The notes: generated from the sequence alone by a model not told the origin. Counted from the first letter of the stretch, positions 9,228 through 18,247 are shown. The stretch: DNA of 64,000 nucleotides from Prochlorococcus sp. MIT 0701 (GCF_000760295.1 NZ_JNBA01000039.1:350083-414082), one strand, 5' to 3'. Numbers and translations are program-made.

Positions 9228-10480
9228 CAGCTCGTGAGGAAAGGCTTGGGATTCTGATCAAAGCGATCGTAAATCGGAATTGGAGCTCCCATCTCAGGGC
9301 TATCGAGCTGGGCTGTTTGTTCAAGGGCTTGACGCAGCCGTCGAGCTGATATCAGTGGCATGTCTCGCGGAACTGAGATGCGATCCCTGAGGTAGCGCAA
9401 TCCTCTAGCACTACCTGGATCTGGTGAGCAAGAGGCCCCTAAAGCCATTCGTGTGAGCGTGGCCCTTAAGGGTTGATCGAAGCGAATAGCTCCAAGCGGG
9501 TTGAGTTCCAAAAGTCGTTGGTGATGCTTTAACACCCTTGACAGAGCAAGACCATCTGGCCGCGTCTTTGAGTTATCGGGATCAGCCCAGCAGGTTTCCA
9601 ATTCTGCAAGGCCTTCACCACAATCAATAGCTTCTGCCAGTTCTTGTTGTTTTGGATTAGGTGCAACCCAGCATCCACCCATCTGAGGCGGCAAGTCGTG
9701 GGCATGGGTATGGAAGTCACCCTGTGTACCTCGATACACCTCCAATTCTTCGAGAGCCTTAAACCACTTGTGGATGGCGGGATGTTCTTCCCGCAGGCTG
9801 AAACCTTTGTAATACGCCAATGAGGCATTCATCCTTTCGACATAGGGGATAAACACCACATCGGCGCTTCCTGGACATGGGCTGGTTGGTGTATTGCTAG
9901 CTGGATCCAGCCAAGGTCCTTGTTCTGCTGACAGCTGGTGTTCCATCATCCGAGCTTTGATCTGGAATTGTTCTCGGCAAGCCTGTTCCTGCCTCTGATT
10001 CAATCGAGCTGTGCAAAGCCACCGACACCAGGCTCCAAAAAGTTGCCGTTCCAGATCTCGCAACTTAAGGGTGCGCGGTTCCTCCAACTGATGACCTAGA
10101 GGACCAAAGGCATGCTCTAGAGCTAACAAGATCTGATCACTTTCCGTAATCAAGCGCCCATCAAGCTCGAGGGCAGGAAGCATTCCTGAAGGCACTTTTT
10201 TCTTGAACCAGGCTTCCTTTTCCCCATAGCAGCGCATGGTGACTTTGCGAATCCTGTAGGGGATCTGCTTCCATTCGAGCCAAAGCCACACCTTCTGGCA
10301 GTAGGGGCACCAGGCGTGATGGTCCCGATAAAGAGTGACCCTTAAAGCTTTTTCAGATTGCCCAAAGAGGCGCAAGGTGGCTTGGGCATTGGTGGGGCCA
10401 TTGATTCGATCAGCCTCCGGCACTGTTAGCTCTGCTAAGGCCTGCCAGTCAAGAGCTTTTGTCGACGCTGCAGGAGGCAT
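9227..10480 (-). CDS. Glutathione S-transferase family protein, long form
   Basis: 417 aa with a thioredoxin-like N-terminal domain carrying CPYC (Cys58-Cys61), followed by VPSGMLPALELDGRLITESDQI, the glutathione-binding cis-Pro and ES region. A helical GST C-terminal domain follows. A roughly 130-residue extra C-terminal segment makes it nearly twice the usual GST length. The CPYC motif points to glutaredoxin-like or omega-class chemistry. gor sits about 270 bases away in the divergent direction, so glutathione use and glutathione recycling are neighbours here. ATG at 10480 follows a GGAGG-like sequence within the start region. Confidence 0.88.
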   Translation of the reverse strand: MPPAASTKALDWQALAELTVPEADRINGPTNAQATLRLFGQSEKALRVTLYRDHHAWCPYCQKVWLWLEWKQIPYRIRKVTMRCYGEKEAWFKKKVPSGMLPALELDGRLITESDQILLALEHAFGPLGHQLEEPRTLKLRDLERQLFGAWCRWLCTARLNQRQEQACREQFQIKARMMEHQLSAEQGPWLDPASNTPTSPCPGSADVVFIPYVERMNASLAYYKGFSLREEHPAIHKWFKALEELEVYRGTQGDFHTHAHDLPPQMGGCWVAPNPKQQELAEAIDCGEGLAELETCWADPDNSKTRPDGLALSRVLKHHQRLLELNPLGAIRFDQPLRATLTRMALGASCSPDPGSARGLRYLRDRISVPRDMPLISARRLRQALEQTAQLDSPEMGAPIPIYDRFDQNPKPFLTS

Positions 10481-10722
10481 AAATCCTTGATTTGAAGCCG
10501 CATCATCATGCCTGTTTCGAGTGCCTTTAGGTGCTTAGGCAAGAGGTTCTCGATTCAAATCAAATGATCAACCATTGATGTTGGATAAGCCAAGAGTTTC
10601 GGCCAATGCTCGATTGCAGAGAATCCATAACTCGTCGTTTTGAATGAGTCATGACAGGTTTACTGATCATTGTCGTCACGATCCCTGAGTAATCCTGGCG
10701 TTGCTTTCTTAAGGAGTTGACA

Positions 10723-10767
10723 ATGGATGCAGTGATCCTCGTCTCTTGGAGCATCCTTTTGATCTGA
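10723..10767 (+). promoter_or_regulatory. Possible 14-codon upstream ORF overlapping the gor start
   Basis: AAGGAG at 10711-10716 is followed six bases later by ATG (10723). This ATG is not in the gor frame. It opens 14 codons that end with TGA at 10765-10767, 19 bases inside gor. The best ribosome-binding site in front of gor therefore serves this mini-ORF, which could couple translation. A one-base error or a natural frameshift would also explain it. Confidence 0.35.
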
Positions 10768-12107
10768 TCGTGCTTGGCGCTGGCTCTGGTGGACTAGCCG
10801 CTGCTAAGCGAGCCGCAAGCCATGGTGCCAAGGTCGCCATCGTTGAAGGTGACCGTGTTGGAGGGACCTGCGTCATTCGCGGCTGTGTACCGAAGAAGCT
10901 GTTGGTCTACGGATCTCTTTATCGGGAACAGCTTGAAGTTGCCCCCAGTTTTGGAGTTGAGTTGAGTGATGCACACATCAATGCGGGGGTGTTGCTAGCC
11001 AATGTGCGTCAGGAGGTGGATCGTCTCAATGCTCTTCACATTGACCTGCTAGCCAAAAACGGTGTTGAGCTTGTGACGGGATGGGGGAGTTTTACGAGCC
11101 CAAACAGCGTGGCTGTCTCAAGGAACGGAGCCATCGATGCTTCACAGGAACTTCACGGCGATCACATTCTGATCGCGGTCGGTGGGCGTCCCCATCGTCC
11201 TGATATCCCAGGTGCGGAGTTGGGCTGGGTTAGCGATGACATGTTCATGCAAAGCAGCTTCCCCGACCGAGTGGTGGTGGTGGGGGCTGGATTTATTGCC
11301 TGTGAATTTGCCTGCATCCTCCATGGCCTTGGCGTCGAGGTCATCCAACTGGTGCGAGGGGATCACTTGCTGCGTGGCTTTGATCGGGAGCTCTCCACTG
11401 CAGTACAGGAGGGAATGCAGGGGAAGGGCATTGATCTTCGTTTTGGAGAAAACCCAGCCGCTCTAAAAGGCCAACCTAGCGATCTCGTCTTGTCAACCGA
11501 GAGTGGGGAACGCTTCTCTTGTGGGGGAGTTCTTCTTGCTACAGGACGACGACCCTTTTTGCAAGGACTCAACCTTGACGCTGCTGGGGTTGTTTTAGAA
11601 GGTCGACGTATTTCAGTGGATGCCAACCAATCCACAAATATCCCTCACATCTTTGCCGTAGGTGATGTCACAGACCGCATCAATCTCACTCCGGTTGCGG
11701 TTGACGAGGGCAGAGCTTTTTCGGACACTGTTTTTGGTAATAAGCGACGTCAAGTTAACCATGATCTCGTCGCTAGTGCTGTATTTAGTCAGCCTGAATT
11801 GGCGACTGTAGGACTTAATGAAGAGCAGGCGATTGAACGTTATGGGGAAAACCAGGTCAAAGTGTATCGAGCTCGTTTTCGTTCTATGGCACAAGCACTA
11901 CCGAAACGAGGCCCGAGGTGTTTGCTTAAGTTAGTCGTTGAGATCAATACTGACAAAGTTATTGGCTGCCATATGGTCGGAGAGCATGCAGCGGAAATCA
12001 TTCAAATGGCTGCAATTGCTGTAGGGATGGGTGCGACAAAAGCTGACTTTGATCGCACCATGGCATTACATCCCACGGTTTCTGAGGAGTTTGTCACCAT
12101 GACTTAG
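10746..12107 (+). CDS. gor: Glutathione reductase
   Basis: FAD- and NADPH-dependent disulfide reductase of 453 aa that regenerates reduced glutathione. The FAD motif GAGSGG is at residues 11-16, and the redox pair Cys42/Cys47 lies in GGTCVIRGCVPKK. The NAD(P) motif GAGFIACEFA is in the middle. The C-terminal HPTVSEEF supplies the catalytic His-Glu pair. The first in-frame start is TTG at 10746, which has no Shine-Dalgarno sequence of its own. A strong ribosome site upstream instead serves an out-of-frame ATG. Confidence 0.93.
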   Translation: MEHPFDLIVLGAGSGGLAAAKRAASHGAKVAIVEGDRVGGTCVIRGCVPKKLLVYGSLYREQLEVAPSFGVELSDAHINAGVLLANVRQEVDRLNALHIDLLAKNGVELVTGWGSFTSPNSVAVSRNGAIDASQELHGDHILIAVGGRPHRPDIPGAELGWVSDDMFMQSSFPDRVVVVGAGFIACEFACILHGLGVEVIQLVRGDHLLRGFDRELSTAVQEGMQGKGIDLRFGENPAALKGQPSDLVLSTESGERFSCGGVLLATGRRPFLQGLNLDAAGVVLEGRRISVDANQSTNIPHIFAVGDVTDRINLTPVAVDEGRAFSDTVFGNKRRQVNHDLVASAVFSQPELATVGLNEEQAIERYGENQVKVYRARFRSMAQALPKRGPRCLLKLVVEINTDKVIGCHMVGEHAAEIIQMAAIAVGMGATKADFDRTMALHPTVSEEFVTMT

Positions 12108-12317
12108 GGAGTATTGCTGAAGATAAATTCCATAGATCCTTTTAGTTGATCACTTGCGCCATTTGAGTCGTCCAGGCAAGGCCTTAGGGGATCTGTTACG
12201 GCTCGGCAAACAATGATCTTGCCGATGTATATGTTCTGATGTTCGTGTCACATGATATCGGTATCTTCGAATCAGTTGACTCGATTAGTCTCCATCTTCA
12301 GCAGGATGTTTGCTAGA

Positions 12318-13427
12318 TCAATCAACACGATGAGTTATTCGTTCTCTGCGCAGTTGACGCCAATACAACAAGGCTTGAAGCACTATCATAACGAGAACAA
12401 TCGGTAGAACAATGCAGAGCATTGTCAATCGAAATCCATCCTGCCAAGTGGGTAGGGTGCGGGGGAGAACTTGATCGATCACATAAAAAACGTAGAGCCC
12501 TACGAGGATCCCTCCTTCAAGCCGGCTAATTCGTCCCTTGGTCCAAAAAATTGGCATGCAGGCAAGCGTGGTGAGCACCATCACAGGTAGATCTCGCTCA
12601 ATGATCAAGCGATCGACTTGCAGCCCAGCCCCACCAGAGATCAAGGCACAACTACTCAGGACCAGAAGTTGATTAAGCAAGCTGCTGCCCACCACATTGC
12701 CGATCGCAAGATCTGTGCGGCCTCGTAGAGCAGCCACCAAAGATGTGAACAATTCCGGCATTGAGGTGCCAGCAGACACGATCGTGAGTCCGATGACGGT
12801 CTCACTCACTCCTAAGAGTGAAGCAGCATCGCTTGCCCCTTTAACCAGCTGGCTCGATCCGACGGTCAACAACAGGATGCCAAGCAAAAGGCGGATACAA
12901 GCTTTGATCCAACCGCCATTGGCAGTTTCGCTATTGATCTGCGGCTCAGCCTCCACCATTCCATCCGGTTCCTCACGGGCCGTACGGATTTCCCATACAG
13001 AATTGATCACGAGAGCTATCAAGAGGGCTACTCCGGCCTGCCATGTCACACGACCTGCTGAAGCCATTCCCCATACGGCTGCAGACACCGCTAGTAGCAG
13101 AGGAACATCACGTCGCACTAAACGACTCTCCACCCTGAGTGGCAGCACAAGGGCACTGCTGCCGAGCACCACCATCACATTAAAAATATTGCTACCAACC
13201 ACATTGCTCATGGCCAGGGCATCGGAGCCCTTGAGCACTGAACTCACACTGACGAACAGCTCGGGGGCACATGTGCCCAAGGCCACCACAGTGAGACCGA
13301 TCACAAGCTCGGGTATACCGAAGATCAGTGCAAGGGCGACGGAACCCTGCACAAACAGTTCTCCGCCCCCAAACAACAGGCCGATTCCTGCCAGCACTTG
13401 TAAAGCCGGTTCAAGGAATTGCGGCAT
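12318..13427 (-). CDS. Calcium/sodium antiporter family (CaCA) protein
   Basis: A 369-aa integral membrane protein with about ten helices in two inverted halves. Each half carries the alpha-repeat signature: GLTVVALGTCAPELFVSV in the first, GLTIVSAGTSMPELFTSL in the second, with the ion-coordinating Glu in each and GNVVGSNIFN / GNVVGSSLLN following. It exchanges Ca2+ for Na+ or H+ across the cytoplasmic membrane. The hydrophilic loop (residues about 150-175) is acidic. Alone on its strand; convergent with gor. Confidence 0.9.
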   Translation of the reverse strand: MPQFLEPALQVLAGIGLLFGGGELFVQGSVALALIFGIPELVIGLTVVALGTCAPELFVSVSSVLKGSDALAMSNVVGSNIFNVMVVLGSSALVLPLRVESRLVRRDVPLLLAVSAAVWGMASAGRVTWQAGVALLIALVINSVWEIRTAREEPDGMVEAEPQINSETANGGWIKACIRLLLGILLLTVGSSQLVKGASDAASLLGVSETVIGLTIVSAGTSMPELFTSLVAALRGRTDLAIGNVVGSSLLNQLLVLSSCALISGGAGLQVDRLIIERDLPVMVLTTLACMPIFWTKGRISRLEGGILVGLYVFYVIDQVLPRTLPTWQDGFRLTMLCIVLPIVLVMIVLQALLYWRQLRRERITHRVD

Positions 13428-13678
13428 GTGATCCGAACGGACTAAAGGGATTCTGCATCTGAACGCAAACCCTGACCCTCTCTCTCAAAAATCATGGTTG
13501 CTTGCGTAAGACGATCTTAAGGTTTTGGTCTTCATACTTGCAAGATTCGCTGTTGCTCAATCGAACTAACGCTGATTCTCAGATGTCGCTCTACTTAGAA
13601 AGCCTAACGCTGCAAAAATGCTTCTATCGATGATCTTGATTTTCGCTTCTTGCTCTTCTGCGCTGGCCAAGGCTCTCT

Positions 13679-13711
13679 CCTGAGAACACAATGTCATTGT
13701 CTGTTCTCAGG
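13679..13711. repeat. Long imperfect palindrome upstream of pyrC
   Basis: CCTGAGAACA (13679-13688) pairs with TGTTCTCAGG (13702-13711). Inside it CAATG pairs with CATTG across a single T, leaving a two-base TC bulge. The RNA would form a stem of about 15 pairs, 124 bases before the pyrC start, with no T-run on the plus strand. It could be an operator, an RNA stability element or a terminator. A 21-codon hydrophobic frame (ATG 13618) ends inside its first arm. Confidence 0.7.
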
Positions 13712-13834
13712 AATGACTGAGCCATAGCGTCGAAAACATCATTTTTGGGAGCACTTCCTGAAAGGGTGTATCACAGCAAATTTATTTTTGGGTCTTGCTT
13801 CGGTGCTGAAATCTCTACACCTCATTCTGGGTTG

Positions 13835-14905
13835 ATGGCTTTGGATTCTTTGCCCGACCAACTCATTTTGCGTCAACCGGATGACTGGCATGTCCATCTG
13901 AGGGATGGTGCCATGCTGCATGCGGTGCTAGGCAGCACAGCTCGGGTGTTTCGACGAGCAATCGTGATGCCCAATCTCAGGCCACCGATCACGAGTGTAG
14001 AAGCAGCAAAAACCTATCGCGACCAGATTTTGGCAGCCCTTCCTGATGGTGTTCCGTTTACGCCATTGATGACGGCCTACCTCAACGAGAGTTTGGCTGC
14101 AGATGTTTTAGAGCAAGGGCATCAACAAGATGTTTTCATCGCCGCCAAGCTTTATCCAGCCCATGCCACAACTAATTCCGAGCAGGGAGTCAGTGATCTA
14201 AGAGCGATTAACTCACTTCTAGAGACGATGGAGAGAATTGGGATGCCATTGCTCGTTCATGGTGAGGTGAGCGATGTCGATATCGACATTTTCGATAGAG
14301 AAGCCTTTTTTATTGAGCACCACCTGGCACCACTAATAGCGCGTTATCCAAATCTTCGTGTAGTGATGGAGCACATCACGACCCAAGAGGCAGTTCAGTT
14401 CGTGGAAACAGGTGGAGCGAATCTGGCAGCCACTATCACTCCTCATCATTTACATATCAACCGCAATGCAATGTTTCTCGGTGGTTTTCGTAGTGATTTC
14501 TACTGCTTACCAGTAGCCAAGCGTGAACGCCATCGACTCGCCCTGCGTCGAGCAGCGACAAGTGGCAAACCATGCTTTTTCCTTGGCACTGATTCGGCAC
14601 CACATCCTCGCTCTGCAAAGGAGAGTGCTTGTAGTTGTGGTGGCATTTTCAATGCTCATTATGCGATGGAAAGTTATGCCGAAGTCTTTGAGCAGGAAGG
14701 AGCACTTGATCGTCTTGAGGCCTTCTCCAGTGAATACGGGCCAGCGTTCTATGGTTTGCCCCTCAATAACACCTCAATCAAACTGATACGACGAGCTCAT
14801 GTTGTACCAGCTACTTTTACCGGACAAACCAATGCAGATTCTTCTGAACACTTAGTTCCATTTCATGCTGGCGAACTGTTGGGCTGGTCTGTTTCGGTTG
14901 ATTGA
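13835..14905 (+). CDS. pyrC: Dihydroorotase
   Basis: Third step of pyrimidine synthesis, cyclising carbamoyl aspartate to dihydroorotate; zinc amidohydrolase fold. DDWHVHLRDG carries the first metal histidines and AAKLYPAHATTNS carries the lysine expected to be carbamylated. LVHGEV and ATITPHHLHINRN supply further histidines, and LGTDSAPHP the catalytic Asp. ATG at 13835 gives 356 aa, close to the E. coli class II enzyme. The frame extends upstream to a TTG at 13745, but that segment is not family-like. It ends shortly before the tRNA-Leu gene on the other strand. Confidence 0.93.
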   Translation: MALDSLPDQLILRQPDDWHVHLRDGAMLHAVLGSTARVFRRAIVMPNLRPPITSVEAAKTYRDQILAALPDGVPFTPLMTAYLNESLAADVLEQGHQQDVFIAAKLYPAHATTNSEQGVSDLRAINSLLETMERIGMPLLVHGEVSDVDIDIFDREAFFIEHHLAPLIARYPNLRVVMEHITTQEAVQFVETGGANLAATITPHHLHINRNAMFLGGFRSDFYCLPVAKRERHRLALRRAATSGKPCFFLGTDSAPHPRSAKESACSCGGIFNAHYAMESYAEVFEQEGALDRLEAFSSEYGPAFYGLPLNNTSIKLIRRAHVVPATFTGQTNADSSEHLVPFHAGELLGWSVSVD

Positions 14906-15038
14906 TAAAGCACGCCTCAGAGCGCATTAATTGCACCATTGCTCGACCTGGCAATCAAGGATCCGATTGGGGTCTGGCTAGCAACTTGAATCTCTACACA
15001 AATGGGGAAAATATTTGGCTCGTTGCGATGATCACCAG

Positions 15039-15124
15039 TGGGGGCAGGGGGACTTGAACCCCCACGTCCTTTTCAGGACAAGCGATTTTAAGTCGCTTGC
15101 GTCTACCAATTCCGCCATGCCCCC
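15039..15124 (-). tRNA. trnL: tRNA-Leu (anticodon UAA)
   Basis: An 86-base class II tRNA with 7-bp acceptor stem (GGGGGCA with TGCCCCC). The anticodon loop CTTAAAA gives UAA, the variable arm is long (GTCCTGAAAAGGAC), and the T arm is GGGGGTTCAAGTCCCCC. The anticodon loop is continuous, so the group I intron often found in this gene in other cyanobacteria is absent. CCA is not encoded. Confidence 0.96.
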
Positions 15125-15187
15125 GGCAATGGCTGGGCCAAGGCCCGCAATGGCATCCTAGATTTAACACCAAGCAGTTTACTGACA

Positions 15188-15439
15188 GTGTTTCTACAGG
15201 CCGTCACCAGTCCAATCTCGATCAACTCGCTGATGGTGCTCGCTGCCTATGCCTTTTTAGGTGGCCTCTATTTGGTTGTTGTCCCTTTGCTCCTCTATTC
15301 CTGGATGAACAGACGGTGGCACTGTATGGGCAAATTCGAGCGTCTAAGCGCCTACGGAATGGTGTTCCTGTTCTTTCCCGGTTTAATTCTATTCGCGCCT
15401 TTTTTGAATCTTCGCCTTAATGGTCAAGGAGAGGTTTAA
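15188..15439 (+). CDS. ndhL: NAD(P)H-quinone oxidoreductase subunit L
   Basis: An 83-aa protein with two to three hydrophobic helices ([25 protein letters not shown] and [20 protein letters not shown]). The [15 protein letters not shown] connector is typical of NdhL. NdhL is a thylakoid membrane subunit of the cyanobacterial NDH-1 complex, needed for cyclic electron flow and CO2 uptake. It is followed by the DUF3007 gene and trpA, a gene order I associate with marine Synechococcus and Prochlorococcus. The start near 15188 leaves about 60 bases to the divergent tRNA, which must hold the promoter. Confidence 0.88.
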   Translation: MFLQAVTSPISINSLMVLAAYAFLGGLYLVVVPLLLYSWMNRRWHCMGKFERLSAYGMVFLFFPGLILFAPFLNLRLNGQGEV

Positions 15440-15443
15440 ACAT

Positions 15444-15791
15444 ATGACGCGTGCCAAGGTCATTCAGCTGGGCTTTCTTGTTTTGATACTCGGAGGGCTC
15501 GCTTACAGTGTATTCAGCTTTGCGGGCCTGGATAGTATTTCTGCCGGTATCGCTGCTCAATCACTTCTTGTTGTGGTTGTTGTCGGATGGACGGGATCAT
15601 ATCTACTTCGAGTGGTTTCTGGGAATATGACCTTCATGCAGCAACGTCGTCGTTATCAACAGGCCTATGAAAACCTTTCAACTGCTGAACTTGAGACTCG
15701 CTTCGATGCATTACCTGATGCTGAGAAAGTTTCCTTGCTGAAGGATATTGAGGATGAGAAGCCTAAGCAACAAGCCCCCTCCGACCAATAG
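15444..15791 (+). CDS. DUF3007 family membrane protein
   Basis: About 115 aa from the ATG at 15444, which has AAGGAGAGG at 15425-15433 as ribosome site and begins four bases after the ndhL stop. A longer version from 15420 would overlap ndhL. Two hydrophobic helices (VIQLGFLVLILGGLAYSVFSF and AAQSLLVVVVVGWTGSYLLRV) are followed by a soluble tail with MTFMQQRRRYQQAYE and ALPDAEKVSLLKDIE. DUF3007 is a conserved cyanobacterial family of unknown function; linkage to ndhL suggests a thylakoid role. Confidence 0.8.
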   Translation: MTRAKVIQLGFLVLILGGLAYSVFSFAGLDSISAGIAAQSLLVVVVVGWTGSYLLRVVSGNMTFMQQRRRYQQAYENLSTAELETRFDALPDAEKVSLLKDIEDEKPKQQAPSDQ

Positions 15792-15836
15792 GTTCTAGGG
15801 CGTTTGCCACCCTCACGACTTCTTCTAATGATTGCT

Positions 15837-16664
15837 ATGGCAGATTCCTTGGCACCGAAATCCAATACACAAGCCACAATCAGCAGTCGCTTCCAACGAG
15901 TACAAGCTGAGGGACGCCTTGCACTCATGCCATTTCTAATGGCTGGTGATCCTGATCTGGCAACAACTGCTGAAGTGTTGCTCAGCCTGGAGCAATCTGG
16001 CGCGGACATGGTCGAGCTGGGCATTCCCTATAGCGATCCTCTCGCCGATGGTCCGGTGATTCAGGCAGCTGCTTCTCGAGCACTGGCTTCTGGTACGACA
16101 CCAGCTCGGGTCTTGCAGATGTTGATTGACTTGCGGGGCAAACTTTCCATTCCTGTGATCCTGTTCACCTACACCAATCCATTGTTCAACCGGGGCATGG
16201 AGCGTTTCTGTGATGAAGCGGCTGAGGCTGGAGTTGCCGGTCTTGTGGTCCCAGATCTTCCACTCGAGGAAGCTGAGCGTCTTTCTCCCTTGGCTTCTGC
16301 TCGTGGACTTGATCTGGTTCTTCTGGTGGCTCCTACTACACCTGCGGAACGCATGGCAAGGATTGCAGAAAGCAGCAGGGGGTTTACCTATTTAGTGAGC
16401 GTGACGGGAGTTACCGGCGAACGTTCTGTAATGGAGGAACGTGTTGAATCCTTGGTGCAACAACTCAAATTGTCCTGTTCCAATCCTGTAGCAGTCGGAT
16501 TTGGAATTTCTGGGCCTCAGCAGGTACGGCAGGTGCGAAATTGGGGTGCTGATGGAGCCATTGTTGGCAGTGCTCTAGTGAAACGAATGGCTGCTGCTGC
16601 TCCTGGATTTGTTGCTCAAGAAGCGGGTCTTTTCTGCAAGGAGCTGCGCAACGCTGCTGGATGA
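15837..16664 (+). CDS. trpA: Tryptophan synthase alpha chain
   Basis: Cleaves indole-3-glycerol phosphate to indole and glyceraldehyde 3-phosphate in complex with TrpB. The TIM-barrel signatures are clear: [31 protein letters not shown] (catalytic Glu and Asp), [22 protein letters not shown], the [10 protein letters not shown] phosphate loop and VGFGIS. ATG at 15837 gives 275 aa; another in-frame ATG lies at 15828 and the frame opens further upstream. It sits 45 bases after the DUF3007 gene and is probably the last gene of the ndhL cluster. Confidence 0.93.
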   Translation: MADSLAPKSNTQATISSRFQRVQAEGRLALMPFLMAGDPDLATTAEVLLSLEQSGADMVELGIPYSDPLADGPVIQAAASRALASGTTPARVLQMLIDLRGKLSIPVILFTYTNPLFNRGMERFCDEAAEAGVAGLVVPDLPLEEAERLSPLASARGLDLVLLVAPTTPAERMARIAESSRGFTYLVSVTGVTGERSVMEERVESLVQQLKLSCSNPVAVGFGISGPQQVRQVRNWGADGAIVGSALVKRMAAAAPGFVAQEAGLFCKELRNAAG

Positions 16665-16707
16665 GTTTTAACTTGCTCATGTCTATCCTCCTGCCTAAAG
16701 ACATCAA

Positions 16708-16738
16708 CAAAAAAAGCCCTGGAGGATTTCCAGGGCTT
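16708..16738 (-). terminator. Rho-independent terminator of the cyAbrB gene
   Basis: AAGCCCTGGA and TCCAGGGCTT form a perfect 10-bp stem around a five-base loop. On the minus strand it is followed by a run of seven T, so it mainly serves the leftward cyAbrB gene, though the hairpin also lies after trpA. Confidence 0.88.
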
Positions 16739-16798
16739 GAGTGATTCAAATGAGGTTGGCACGATCTTGGCTGAATCTCCCTTAGCTCAAAATATGAA

Positions 16799-17170
16799 TC
16801 AATCGTCGTCTTCGTCGCTTCCTCCAGCGGGAACTAGGCGAATCTGCTTGCGTCCAAGCTTGATTTCAAACTCATCACCAGGCTTGAGATCAAGTAAGGC
16901 TGTATAAGCCTTGCCAATCAATAGATTGCCATTGCCCTGAACAGTAGCTACGTAGCTAAGCTTGCGTCCACCCTTACCGATACCTGCAACACCAGTTATA
17001 CCAAGGCTTACACCTTTAGCTTCTAGTAGAGCTTCGTAGAAAGCAGTGAAATTAAGGCGTTCTCCACCATCCTTCTTCGTGGAGACGTAGCCACAGGCGC
17101 GAACAAGATCGGATTTGCTGACATCACCCAGGTCTTTGACTTTCGTGAGGAGGTCGCTGCCGGTGAGCAT
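16799..17170 (-). CDS. cyAbrB family DNA-binding regulator
   Basis: A 123-aa AbrB-like transcription factor of the cyanobacterial type. An N-terminal helical part (LVRACGYVSTKKDGGERLNF, ALLEAKG) precedes a C-terminal SpoVT-AbrB-like swapped-hairpin region (SYVATVQGNGNLLIGKAYTA, LKPGDEFEIKLGRKQIRLV) with an acidic tail DEDDD. In this family the DNA-binding hairpin is C-terminal, unlike Bacillus AbrB. cyAbrB proteins regulate nitrogen and carbon metabolism genes; the target set here cannot be read. It has its own terminator and a short divergent promoter region shared with the YciI gene. Confidence 0.9.
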   Translation of the reverse strand: MLTGSDLLTKVKDLGDVSKSDLVRACGYVSTKKDGGERLNFTAFYEALLEAKGVSLGITGVAGIGKGGRKLSYVATVQGNGNLLIGKAYTALLDLKPGDEFEIKLGRKQIRLVPAGGSDEDDD

Positions 17171-17272
17171 GATTTGTAAAACAGAAATCTACTTCAACAA
17201 CATAGCGTTTAGTTACCCATTTGTGCCATCCTTTAAGAGACAAATTTTAGCGATGAGTTTTAAGCTGCAGAC

Positions 17273-17542
17273 ATGGCACGATTTGTTCTTTGGGGTACTT
17301 ACTGCGAGAACGCACTTGAAAAGCGAAGCCCTTTTCGTGAAGAACACCTCAATAGGCTTACCACTCTTAAGAAGCAGGGCATTCTGATCACTCTTGGTCC
17401 AACAGAAGGGAGCACTCATGTTTTTGGGATTTTCGAAGCCGCAAGTCTTGATGTTGTTAGGAAGCTTCTAGAGCAAGACGTTTACTGGAAGGAAGGAATA
17501 TGGACCTCTCTTGAGGTTTACCCTTGGGTCCAAGCATTCTGA
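17273..17542 (+). CDS. YciI-like protein
   Basis: 89 aa with the ferredoxin-like YciI fold. The pattern is MARFVLWGTYCENALEKR, then R-xx-HL-x-L-xx-LKKQGILITLGPTE, with the conserved His and Asp/Thr region around the putative active site and the GI-x-FEAAS segment. YciI proteins may be small hydrolases or dehydrochlorinase-like enzymes; function here is unknown. Its 3' end overlaps the convergent cytochrome gene by 25 bases. Confidence 0.8.
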   Translation: MARFVLWGTYCENALEKRSPFREEHLNRLTTLKKQGILITLGPTEGSTHVFGIFEAASLDVVRKLLEQDVYWKEGIWTSLEVYPWVQAF

Positions 17543-17895
17543 GCTTGAGCCCATATCCAGGCCGCCACGAGCTGATCTCCACTATCGCCGAGAACATCCT
17601 CATAGCCAGACATTTGCCCGATTCCTTCTCGAGCCACTCTGGCGATTGCTTGAGGATTATCTAGACCGTTTCGCTCTAGTGCTTTGAGCCTAAGGGTTTT
17701 GTTACGTCGAATGATATTGCCACCATTTACATGACATCCTGAACAGTGTTGCTTGAATAACGATCCTCCAGCATCGGTATCCAATGCAATGGTGCCAATA
17801 GGATGGCTCAAGAGTGTAGAGATCAGGATTAGCAATCCTGCAATTTGGCCCCCAAGTTCAAATACAAATCGCCTCAGACGAATCTGTAGATTCAT
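17518..17895 (-). CDS. Cytochrome c6-like protein
   Basis: 125 aa with an N-terminal hydrophobic export segment (residues about 14-38) and one haem c site CSGCH (Cys51, Cys54, His55). The mature domain follows the c6 pattern: LFKQHCSGCH, VNGGNIIRRNKTLRL, VAREGIGQMSGY with the likely axial Met, then LVAAWIWAQA. It should be a soluble lumenal or periplasmic electron carrier between cytochrome b6f and photosystem I or cytochrome oxidase. petE elsewhere in the window offers an alternative carrier. I do not assign petJ, because several c6-like paralogues exist in these organisms. Confidence 0.85.
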   Translation of the reverse strand: MNLQIRLRRFVFELGGQIAGLLILISTLLSHPIGTIALDTDAGGSLFKQHCSGCHVNGGNIIRRNKTLRLKALERNGLDNPQAIARVAREGIGQMSGYEDVLGDSGDQLVAAWIWAQAQNAWTQG

Positions 17896-18081
17896 GCAAT
17901 CATCAGTAGTAACGCCTCAGTCTGCCGTAGTGATCTGTTTTGGTCTGCTGATAACGCTTTAACAGTTGCGTATGGGCTTGGCATCCCCGTGAAAGAGTGG
18001 ACTGGGCTATCACAAAGACTTAGAGCAGATCTTCAGCCGAATCAACTGCTGTTCACTGCTCTCATAGGCTGGTTGATGTAG
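17890..18081 (+). other. Coding-like frame without a start codon (63 codons)
   Basis: Between two stops this frame reads as plausible protein, including DLFWSADNALTVAYGLGIPV and QPNQLLFTALIGWLM, yet contains no ATG, GTG or TTG in a useful place. It could be the tail of a lost gene, a gene with a rare start, or chance. It begins divergent from the cytochrome c gene and precedes the Nif11-cupin gene. A second short ATG frame (18085-18198, 37 codons) follows but is less convincing. Confidence 0.3.
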
Positions 18082-18247
18082 AGCATGGGAATAGGTTTTG
18101 AATCCTATTCAGAGGTTTGCATGGTTGAGTATTTCTATGCGTGTTGTGATGAACAAAGCTGGATGAGGCAACCAAAATTTTTCTCGCTGATGCCTTGAGC
18201 AATTTGTTTTCAGCATCATTAGTTGGCAATGAATTCTGGAGAAATGG

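Noticed and set aside
12697..13431. 244-codon plus-strand ORF
   Set aside because: Antisense to the calcium antiporter gene; Ser/Thr-rich text is a shadow of its codons.
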